Assembly: GCA_009787135.1 (NCBI GenBank)
Contig: WRGP01000200.1
Span: 1 to 11,465, forward strand
Direction of reading: 5' to 3'
Length of the DNA: 11,465 nucleotides
Source: Bacillota bacterium
GTDB taxonomy: Bacteria; Bacillota; Clostridia; Christensenellales; Aristaeellaceae
Positions 1 to 4,934 of the stretch are shown piece by piece. Position 1 is the first letter of the stretch. Each line of letters begins with the position of its first letter. Below the pieces are notes generated by a model. That model ran no database searches. It was not told the DNA's origin and worked only from the letters and a program-made list of their open reading frames with translations. Position numbers and translations under genes: made by a program.

Positions 1-558
1 GATTGCGGGCTGTCCTCGTATATGATCCACCGGTATCCGCACCAGTTCTCCGGCGGGCAGCGCCAGCGGATCGGAATCGCGCGAAGCCTGGCCGTGAAGC
101 CAAAGTTCATCGTCTGCGACGAGGCCGTCTCCGCCCTGGACGTCTCCATCCAGTCCCAGATCCTAAACCTCCTGCGCGACTTGAAGGAGCGGGAAAACCT
201 GACCTACCTGTTCATCTCGCACGATTTGTCGGTGATCAAGTACATCAGCGACCGCGTCGGCGTCATGTATTTGGGGAACATGGTAGAGATGGCAAGCTCA
301 CAGGCGCTCTTCGCGAACCCTGTTCATCCCTATACGGAAGCGCTGCTCTCGGCCATCCCCACCGTGGAAGCGGAGGCCGAGCGGGAGCCGATCCTGCTGG
401 AGGGCAGCATCCCCAGCCCGATCAACCCGCCAAAGGGATGCAAGTTTCACACGCGGTGCCGTTTTTGCCAGCCGATCTGCAAGAGAGAGAAGCCGGAATT
501 TCATGAGATTGAGCCCGGGCACCTGGTCGCCTGCCATATAAAGGCCCCGGCGCCATGA
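1..558 (+). CDS. oppF: Peptide ABC transporter ATP-binding protein, OppF/DppF type (5' end outside window)
   Basis: Cytoplasmic ATPase subunit that powers an oligopeptide or dipeptide importer. The reading frame is open from base 1, so the N-terminus with the Walker A motif lies outside the window. Counting from Met at position 22, I see the ABC signature SGGQRQR (residues 10-16), Walker B ending FIVCDE (29-34), a D-loop SALD, and the H-loop ISHD (65-68). The family's C-terminal oligopeptide-transporter extension follows, with its usual cysteines at 140, 146, 153 and 171. YPHQFSGGQRQRIGIARSL and VMYLGNMVE resemble OppF more than OppD, but substrate specificity cannot be read from this. Walker B is followed by DEAVSALD, where DEPVSALD is more common. 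An additional cysteine at 149 sits inside the conserved cluster. The stop codon overlaps the start of the next small gene (ATGA), suggesting one operon with upstream opp genes not seen here. Confidence 0.93.
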   Translation, partial: DCGLSSYMIHRYPHQFSGGQRQRIGIARSLAVKPKFIVCDEAVSALDVSIQSQILNLLRDLKERENLTYLFISHDLSVIKYISDRVGVMYLGNMVEMASSQALFANPVHPYTEALLSAIPTVEAEAEREPILLEGSIPSPINPPKGCKFHTRCRFCQPICKREKPEFHEIEPGHLVACHIKAPAP

Positions 559-794
559 GAGGCAGGCGCGCGAGGGATGGGGAACGCGGCGGCGTTCGCG
601 TCTTTGGACAAAAAAAGCTGGAGCGGATCCTCCCCCGCGATGAGGAGGTTGAAAAACAGGGCCGGAAAATTCGCGAAGAGATGGAGAAGGGCGATTTGCC
701 CGCGATGATCCTTGCCGCGCTTTTAACGCTCTGGCCCGTCCTCCTCATTCTGGGCGGGCTGATGGGGCTTTTGTATTGGTGGGCGGTGCATTGA
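555..794 (+). CDS. Small single-span membrane protein, unknown function
   Basis: A 79-residue protein I do not recognise. Its ATG overlaps the oppF stop codon as ATGA, an arrangement typical of translational coupling. There is no strong Shine-Dalgarno sequence, which fits coupling. Residues 1-47 are highly charged: an Arg-rich start, then a Lys/Glu-rich, probably helical stretch around LPRDEEVEKQGRKIREEMEK. Residues 49-77 form one hydrophobic segment ending in LLYWWAVH, so the C-terminus is at or just past the membrane. The positive N-terminal half suggests a cytoplasmic N-terminus. It ends 18 nt before the asparaginase start, so it lies within the same apparent operon. It could be an accessory to the peptide transporter or merely a poorly conserved passenger. 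That it is translated is inferred from the overlap, spacing and sensible membrane topology, not from homology. Confidence 0.6.
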   Translation: MRGRRARDGERGGVRVFGQKKLERILPRDEEVEKQGRKIREEMEKGDLPAMILAALLTLWPVLLILGGLMGLLYWWAVH

Positions 795-812
795 ACATAT
801 TATGAGAAGCGT

Positions 813-1808
813 ATGAAAACAAAGCGCAAACGAATTCACATTCTGGCCACGGGCGGCACCATATCGGGCATCGGCGAGCGCGGCGCGACGAGCGGCTATT
901 CCCCCGGCGTGCTCCCCATTGACGCGCTGCTGAAGGGCTTGCCGCGCATGCTGGATATCGCGGAGGTCACCGGCGAGCAATTCGCGAGCCTCAACAGCGA
1001 CGACATAACCCAAACCATATGGCTGGCGCTGGCAAAGCGCGTCAACAGCCTGGCCATGTCCGGCGCGTACGACGGCTTCGTCATCACCCACGGCACGGAC
1101 ACGCTGGAGGAGTCCGCGTATTTTTTCCATTTATCTGTGAAAACGGAAAAGCCTGTCGTTGTAACCGGCGCGATGCGGCCCGCCACGGCCACCAGCGCGG
1201 ACGGCCCGCTCAACCTCTATCAATCCGTGGCGCTGGCCGCAAGCGACGACGCCTTGGGACAGGGCGTACTGGTGCTCTTTAGCGAGGGCATCTACAGCGG
1301 CCGCGATGTGCGCAAAGGCAACACCTTTCGCGTGCACGCGATCACGGGCGGCGATATGGGGTCGCTGGGGCTGATGCGCGACGAAATTCCCACCTTCTAC
1401 CATAAAACGCTCAAGGCGCATACGACCGCCACGGAATTTGACCTTGCGGATATTCAAACGCTCCCCCGCGTAGCCATCGCCTATTTTCACGTGGACGCGG
1501 ATCCAACCGTCCTGGATGCTCTGGCGGCAAGCCATGACGGGCTTGTGATCGCGGGCGCGGGCGACGGCGTCGTCAGCCTTCGCTGGGAGGAGCGCTTGCG
1601 GGCGCTTTGCGAAAAGGGCTTCCCCATCGTTCGGGCCACACGAGTGCCGGACGGCGCGGTCTTCCGGGGCGCCGGCATGCCGGATGACGACATCGGCACC
1701 CTTGCCGCGGGCACGCTCTCGCCTGAGAAGGCGCGCGTGCTGCTCATGCTCGGGCTCTCCCGCACGCGCGACACGCATAGGCTGCAGGCGATGTTTGACA
1801 TGTATTGA
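813..1808 (+). CDS. ansB: L-asparaginase, type II family, no signal peptide
   Basis: Hydrolyses L-asparagine to aspartate and ammonia. The 331-residue length is normal. The first catalytic motif ATGGTI (12-17) holds the nucleophilic Thr16. The second motif HGTDTLEES (93-101) holds Thr95 and Asp96. Lys168 in RDVRKGNT completes the expected active-site set, and Tyr29 sits in the flexible-loop position. The run VVVTGAMRPATATSADGPLN is typical of the type II branch. Unlike Escherichia coli AnsB there is no export signal: MKTKRKRIHILATGG goes straight into the first strand, so the enzyme should be cytoplasmic. An upstream ATG at 802 runs into a stop after four codons, so 813 is the start; the ribosome site there (GAGAAG) is weak. 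It lies 18 nt after the small membrane gene and probably belongs to the opp operon, where it could deamidate asparagine released from imported peptides. Some glutaminase activity cannot be excluded. Confidence 0.93.
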   Translation: MKTKRKRIHILATGGTISGIGERGATSGYSPGVLPIDALLKGLPRMLDIAEVTGEQFASLNSDDITQTIWLALAKRVNSLAMSGAYDGFVITHGTDTLEESAYFFHLSVKTEKPVVVTGAMRPATATSADGPLNLYQSVALAASDDALGQGVLVLFSEGIYSGRDVRKGNTFRVHAITGGDMGSLGLMRDEIPTFYHKTLKAHTTATEFDLADIQTLPRVAIAYFHVDADPTVLDALAASHDGLVIAGAGDGVVSLRWEERLRALCEKGFPIVRATRVPDGAVFRGAGMPDDDIGTLAAGTLSPEKARVLLMLGLSRTRDTHRLQAMFDMY

Positions 1809-1847
1809 GGCACGGGCCAAGGACACCGGCTATTCAGCGTTTGTGAC

Positions 1848-1868
1848 ATTGCGAATCGCAGTTTTTTT
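1848..1868 (+). terminator. Probable intrinsic terminator after asparaginase gene
   Basis: A short stem ATTGCG/CGCAGT (one T-G wobble) with an AAT loop is followed directly by seven T residues, 39 nt after the asparaginase stop codon and just upstream of the metN promoter. The stem is only 6 bp, so strength is uncertain, but position and T-tract fit a rho-independent terminator separating the two operons. Confidence 0.5.
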
Positions 1869-1878
1869 ATTTCATCCC

Positions 1879-1907
1879 TTGACAGGCCGCCGTTGCAGGT
1901 GTATTAT
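1879..1907 (+). promoter_or_regulatory. Sigma-A-type promoter of metNIQ
   Basis: A consensus -35 box TTGACA (1879-1884) and a -10 box TATTAT (1902-1907) are separated by exactly 17 nt. Transcription should begin near 1914, leaving a leader of roughly 77 nt before the metN start at 1991. That is too short for an S-box riboswitch or a Met T-box, the usual methionine controls in Bacillota, and I see neither. Confidence 0.8.
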
Positions 1908-1913
1908 TCATAC

Positions 1914-1938
1914 AATTCATATAGGTAATATATGAATT
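1914..1938. promoter_or_regulatory. Perfect inverted repeat at metN transcription start, candidate operator
   Basis: Arms AATTCATATA (1914-1923) and TATATGAATT (1929-1938) are perfect reverse complements separated by five bases (GGTAA). The repeat begins seven bases after the -10 box, so it covers the predicted transcription start, a classic position for a repressor site. A second, overlapping 10-bp palindrome ATTACGTAAT lies at 1936-1945. The AT-rich arms would make only a weak RNA hairpin, so a DNA-binding dimer is the more likely reader. I cannot name the regulator. Confidence 0.55.
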
Positions 1939-1974
1939 ACGTAATGGCAGATTGCTTGGCGCGGCCGAAACGAT

Positions 1975-1980
1975 GGAGAG
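1975..1980 (+). promoter_or_regulatory. Ribosome binding site deciding the metN start
   Basis: GGAGAG lies 10 nt before the ATG at 1991. The earlier in-frame starts (TTG 1952, ATG 1973) have no such element in front of them. A protein starting MIELQHIDKTF also matches the usual MetN beginning. Confidence 0.6.
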
Positions 1981-1990
1981 CGAATCCAAA

Positions 1991-3025
1991 ATGATTGAGT
2001 TGCAACATATCGATAAAACCTTTACCGGCAAGGAAGCTTCCGTGGAGGCTTTAAAAGACGTATCCCTGAGCGTACGCAAGGGCGAAATCTTTGGTATCAT
2101 CGGCTATTCAGGCGCAGGAAAGTCGACCCTGGTCAGGATCATCAACCTTTTGGAAAAGTCTACTGCCGGCAGTGTGGCGGTTGATGGACAGGAACTGACG
2201 GCTTTGAACAACCGGAAGCTTCGCAGGGTAAGACGGAATATCGGTATGGTTTTTCAGCACTTCTCACTGCTGCCATCCCGAAACGTATTTGACAATATCG
2301 CTTTTCCGCTAAAGTACAGCGGTAAAAACAAAGCTGAAATCGCCCGCAAGGTGAATGAACTGCTAAAACTTGTAGAACTGGCAGATAAGGCGGCCGCTTA
2401 TCCATCGCAGCTATCCGGCGGGCAAAAGCAGCGTGTTGCCATCGCCCGGGCTTTGGCCGCCGACCCCAAGGTGCTTTTGTGTGATGAGGCTACCAGCGCC
2501 TTGGACCCTCAGACCACCCTTTCCATTTTGAAATTGATTAAACGGGTTAACCGGCAGCTGGGCATAACGGTCGTCATCATCACCCATGAGATGGCTGTCA
2601 TCAAGGAGATATGTGACCGCGTGGCGGTGATGGAGAATGGCCGGATCGTAGAGATGGGAGATGTGTTTGATGTGTTTTCCCAGCCAGCGCAGGCTATTAC
2701 ACAAAAGTTCATAGATACCACCACTACACTCCACCGTATCCATGACCTCATCTTCCAGCAATCGCAAGTGGTAGCCCTGAAAGAAGGCGAACTGCTGCTG
2801 AAACTGCAGTACGCGCAGCGAAGCGTATCCACACCGCTGGTTTCCTTTGTATCAAGAACCTATGGCATAGACCTGAACATTCTCTTTGGCAGTATAGAGA
2901 TGATAGGTGATTCACACTTGGGCGGGATGGTTGTTATTGCCAGCGGAGACCGAGGGAAAATAGAACAGGCCCTTGCCTACTTGAAATCAATTCATATCGG
3001 GATAGAGGTGCTCAAAGGTGTTTGA
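1991..3025 (+). CDS. metN: Methionine ABC transporter ATP-binding protein MetN
   Basis: ATPase of the D/L-methionine importer MetNIQ, acting at the inner face of the membrane. From the ATG at 1991 the protein has 344 residues, the normal MetN length. Motifs in order are Walker A GYSGAGKST (38-46), Q-loop VFQH with Gln89, signature LSGGQ (141-145), Walker B VLLCDE (161-166), D-loop SALD, and H-loop ITHE with His199. Residues from about 265 to 344 match the C-terminal NIL (C2) domain, which in E. coli MetN binds methionine and inhibits transport when internal methionine is high. Presence of this domain separates MetN from other amino-acid ABC ATPases. The gene has its own promoter and an inverted repeat at the transcription start. 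Its stop overlaps the metI start by 8 nt. The first 13 codons of the longer frame, from TTG 1952, are probably untranslated. Confidence 0.96.
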   Translation: MIELQHIDKTFTGKEASVEALKDVSLSVRKGEIFGIIGYSGAGKSTLVRIINLLEKSTAGSVAVDGQELTALNNRKLRRVRRNIGMVFQHFSLLPSRNVFDNIAFPLKYSGKNKAEIARKVNELLKLVELADKAAAYPSQLSGGQKQRVAIARALAADPKVLLCDEATSALDPQTTLSILKLIKRVNRQLGITVVIITHEMAVIKEICDRVAVMENGRIVEMGDVFDVFSQPAQAITQKFIDTTTTLHRIHDLIFQQSQVVALKEGELLLKLQYAQRSVSTPLVSFVSRTYGIDLNILFGSIEMIGDSHLGGMVVIASGDRGKIEQALAYLKSIHIGIEVLKGV

Positions 3026-3698
3026 CTGGTTTGTGCTGCTAGCCCCAAATGTAATGAAAAAATTCCCGGAGATGATCAAATGCACGGGGCAGACATTGTA
3101 TATGATGGCCCTTTCAGGAGCCATTGCCTTTGCAATCGGCCTTTCGCTGGGTGTAGTGCTGACGGCAACACGAAAAGGCGGGATTTGGGAAAATATGCCC
3201 ATCTATACCGTATTGGATAAGCTGATCAATCTCTTTCGCTCTATTCCGTTTATTATATTGCTAGCGGCACTCATTCCGCTGACCCGTGCGGTAGTGGGCA
3301 CAGCGATCGGGACGGCAGGCGCTATTCTGCCGCTGGTGTTCGGTACCGTTCCCTTCTTCTCCCGCCAAGTGGAAAGCGCGCTTTTACAACTGGACAGCGG
3401 GCTTGTCGAAGCGGCACAGTCCATGGGCGTCAGTCCCATGGGAATCATTTTTCGAGTGTACTTAAAAGAAGGTATTCCGGGCATCGTTCGCGTCACAACG
3501 ATTACCATGGTGAGCCTGGTAGGGCTGACTGCCATGGCGGGGGCCGTGGGCGGAGGCGGGCTTGGCGATTTCGCTATCCGCTACGGCCATCAGCGAAACC
3601 AGGTAGATATTACTTACGCAACCGTCGTGGTGCTGCTGATCTTGGTTTCCATACTTCAGGGGCTCGGGACCCTGATTATCAAAAAAACGACGCATTGA
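3018..3698 (+). CDS. metI: Methionine ABC transporter permease MetI
   Basis: Membrane channel subunit of the methionine importer. It has 226 residues with about five hydrophobic segments (roughly 24-50, 68-90, 95-115, 155-178 and 198-222), as expected for MetI. The cytoplasmic coupling helix with the EAA motif is at 131-150 (EAAQSMGVSPMGIIFRVYLK); it docks on MetN. Further family features are NLFRSIPFIILL (71-82) and the glycine-rich AGAVGGGGLGDFAIRYG (174-190). Translation starts at GTG 3018, inside the last codons of metN. A Shine-Dalgarno-like AGAGGTG at 3004-3010 lies seven nt upstream, so the 8-nt overlap suggests coupled translation and matched stoichiometry. The metQ ribosome binding site follows the stop directly. 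Confidence 0.95.
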   Translation: MFDWFVLLAPNVMKKFPEMIKCTGQTLYMMALSGAIAFAIGLSLGVVLTATRKGGIWENMPIYTVLDKLINLFRSIPFIILLAALIPLTRAVVGTAIGTAGAILPLVFGTVPFFSRQVESALLQLDSGLVEAAQSMGVSPMGIIFRVYLKEGIPGIVRVTTITMVSLVGLTAMAGAVGGGGLGDFAIRYGHQRNQVDITYATVVVLLILVSILQGLGTLIIKKTTH

Positions 3699-3714
3699 AA
3701 AGGAGTGGACATCG

Positions 3715-4521
3715 ATGAAGCTTGTATCTAGAATTCTCGTTTTGGTTCTTATGCTGTCTCTTTTGCTGCCGGCATTGGCGCTGGCTGAGCCCGTTACCGT
3801 AAAAATTGGGGTTGTTGGCGAGAACAACGAACAGTGGGACGTTATCAGCAAAGCACTGAAAGCCGAAGGCATTGAGATTGAGCTGGTAAGGTTTTCTGAC
3901 TACTCGCTGCCCAATCAGGCTCTGGCCGATGGCGAGATTGGCCTGAATGCTTTCCAGCATTACGCTTTCCTGGAAAACCAAAAACAGTCCCTGGGCCTTG
4001 ACCTGATTGCCATCGGCGAAACGCTGATCGCGCCTTTGGGGCTGTATTCCAAGAAGATTAGCGGTATTGAAGAGCTCAAAGAGGGAGACAAAATCGCCCT
4101 GCCAAACGACGCTACCAACGAAGGGCGGGCCCTGAAGATACTCGAATCTGCCGGTCTCATCGCGGTTGATCCTGATGCCGGTTACCTTCCGGAGCTTTCC
4201 GATATTACTCAGAATGATTTGAACCTGGAATTCGTGGAAGTGGAAGCGGCCCAGACAGCAGGCCTTTTGCCGGATGTCGCGGCCGCGTTCATCAACGGCG
4301 GCCATGCCGTAGACAATGGCTACTACCCGGCCACGGATGCCATATTATTGGAAACCGTAAAGGAAGGCAGCGATAACCCCTACATCAACATCATCGCCGC
4401 CCGCACTGACGACAAGGACAATGAAGTATACAAAAAAATCGTAGAAGCTTACCATACCGACGCTGTGGCGGAAATATTCGCCACCACCTATAAAGGTGCT
4501 TATCTGCCGGCATGGAAGTGA
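3715..4521 (+). CDS. metQ: Methionine-binding protein MetQ (NLPA family), signal peptide without lipobox
   Basis: Substrate-binding subunit that captures methionine outside the membrane and delivers it to MetI/MetN. The 268-residue protein starts 16 nt after metI, with a strong ribosome site AAAAGGAGTGG (3698-3708). Family features are VKIGVVGENNEQWD (29-42), LNAFQHYAFLENQ (77-89), LPNDATNEGRAL and FINGGHAVDNGYYPA, ending in the usual short aromatic tail (AYLPAWK). The N-terminus has a short basic region (Lys2, Arg6), a hydrophobic core (7-19) and LALAEP, which suggests signal peptidase I cleavage after Ala24. MetQ proteins are usually lipoproteins with LxxC; here there is no cysteine anywhere in the protein. 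In a Gram-positive cell it would then be released, or held by an uncleaved signal or by the permease. NLPA-family specificity for other amino acids or dipeptides is possible, but the metN NIL domain supports methionine. Confidence 0.94.
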   Translation: MKLVSRILVLVLMLSLLLPALALAEPVTVKIGVVGENNEQWDVISKALKAEGIEIELVRFSDYSLPNQALADGEIGLNAFQHYAFLENQKQSLGLDLIAIGETLIAPLGLYSKKISGIEELKEGDKIALPNDATNEGRALKILESAGLIAVDPDAGYLPELSDITQNDLNLEFVEVEAAQTAGLLPDVAAAFINGGHAVDNGYYPATDAILLETVKEGSDNPYINIIAARTDDKDNEVYKKIVEAYHTDAVAEIFATTYKGAYLPAWK

Positions 4522-4543
4522 TGGGCATGCCCATCGCTTCCAT
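4512..4543. repeat. Near-perfect 32-nt inverted repeat spanning the metQ stop codon
   Basis: Arms ATGGAAGTGATGGGCA (4512-4527) and TGCCCATCGCTTCCAT (4528-4543) are complementary at 15 of 16 positions; the exception is a T-G wobble. The centre GATGGGCATGCCCATC (4520-4535) is a perfect 16-bp palindrome. In RNA it would form a strong hairpin around the UGA stop. No T-tract follows directly, so it is not a textbook terminator. It may protect the 3' end of the metNIQ message or be a protein-binding site. Confidence 0.7.
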
Positions 4544-4792
4544 CACGCATCGAGCTGAGGCGTTCTTTTCACCAGATTCCCGAGATCTGGTTGAATACGT
4601 TCCCCCCTCCCCCACGTTCATACGGCCCCGCCTGCCGCGCGCCGCACAGCGCCTGCGCCGCGGCAAGCCCCAGGCCGGGGATGGATGGAGGTAAACGGAG
4701 GCAGGATGCCCTCGTCAACACCCGCAGGCTGCTTTTCGCCCAATATCAAAGTGGTACGCTATAATTCCTAAAATCCGGATTCCAGAAAAAAT

Positions 4793-4820
4793 TGCCCTGC
4801 ATTGCGTCGGCGGCATTTTT
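4793..4820 (+). terminator. Terminator-like hairpin 1 upstream of mgtA
   Basis: TGCCCTG (4793-4799) can pair with CGGCGGCA (4808-4815), with one bulged C and one wobble, and five T residues follow (4816-4820). It could end the metNIQ transcript about 270 nt past metQ, or act in an mgtA leader if transcription starts near the TATAAT at 4760. The bulge makes its strength uncertain. Confidence 0.35.
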
Positions 4821-4830
4821 ATGATAAAAT
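4802..4830 (+). promoter_or_regulatory. Possible mgtA promoter
   Basis: TTGCGT (4802-4807) and TAAAAT (4825-4830) are 17 nt apart; TATGAT at 4820-4825 is another -10 candidate. A perfect -10 box TATAAT also occurs at 4760-4765 but has no good -35 partner. One of these probably drives mgtA; the sequence alone does not decide which. Confidence 0.35.
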
Positions 4831-4840
4831 AAAACACATG

Positions 4841-4882
4841 AAATCGTTGCTAAGGGTGATCGACGTACAGCAGCGGTTTTTC
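4841..4882 (+). terminator. Terminator-like hairpin 2 in the mgtA leader (possible attenuator)
   Basis: AAATCGTTGCT (4841-4851) can pair over 11 bp with AGCAGCGGTTT (4869-4879), with two G-U wobbles. The loop is 17 nt. The T-run continues to 4881, giving a stem-plus-T-tract layout 40 nt before the mgtA ribosome site. Being directly upstream of a gene rather than after one, it would be an attenuator if functional. The lower stem is AT-rich and the loop large, so this is only a candidate. Confidence 0.35.
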
Positions 4883-4920
4883 TTACTGTTTTAGTTATTA
4901 TAGGATTCAAAGACACAATT

Positions 4921-4926
4921 GGAGGA
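4921..4926 (+). promoter_or_regulatory. Ribosome binding site deciding the mgtA start
   Basis: GGAGGA lies eight nt before the ATG at 4935. A closer ATG at 4930 hits a stop after two codons (ATG CCA TGA), so 4935 is the start. Confidence 0.75.
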
Positions 4927-4934
4927 ATCATGCC

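Larger units (their letters stand above)
4522..4934. other. 413-nt gap between metQ and mgtA
   Basis: No convincing gene. The left part continues the metQ-end inverted repeat, then a small hairpin ACCAGAT/ATCTGGT (4571-4577 with 4585-4591). Positions 4601-4680 are strongly GC-rich with C-runs, unlike either side. A 21-codon frame at 4706-4771 has GGAGG four nt before its ATG, and another 18-codon frame lies at 4838-4894; neither is supported beyond this. From 4740 on the DNA turns AT-rich and holds promoter-like boxes and two hairpins followed by T-runs, described separately. A perfect palindrome AATCCGGATT is at 4772-4781. Confidence 0.6.

Noticed and set aside
1131..1826. A 231-codon minus-strand frame opposite the asparaginase gene.
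   Set aside because: It lies inside a gene with full catalytic motifs on the plus strand; the His/Arg/Ala-rich translation is typical of an antisense shadow.
1908..1990. S-box (SAM) riboswitch or Met T-box in front of metN.
   Set aside because: The leader between the promoter and start codon is only about 77 nt and lacks the conserved motifs and a terminator.
3711..3736. Four restriction-type palindromes (ATCGAT, AAGCTT, TCTAGA, GAATTC) within 26 nt at the metQ start, resembling a cloning polylinker.
   Set aside because: They fall in a sensible ribosome-site/signal-peptide coding stretch that continues without a break into metQ. No vector-like sequence flanks them, so this is most likely chance in an AT-rich stretch.
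4512..4694. A 60-codon plus-strand frame after metQ and a 91-codon minus-strand frame across 4391-4666.
   Set aside because: Both begin in or cross the metQ end and the GC-rich patch. Translations are Arg/Pro-rich without domain features, and no ribosome site is placed properly.
4740..4934. M-box or yybP-ykoY metal riboswitch upstream of mgtA.
   Set aside because: I could not find the conserved core sequences of either class. Only generic hairpins with T-runs are visible, and these are reported as candidates instead.
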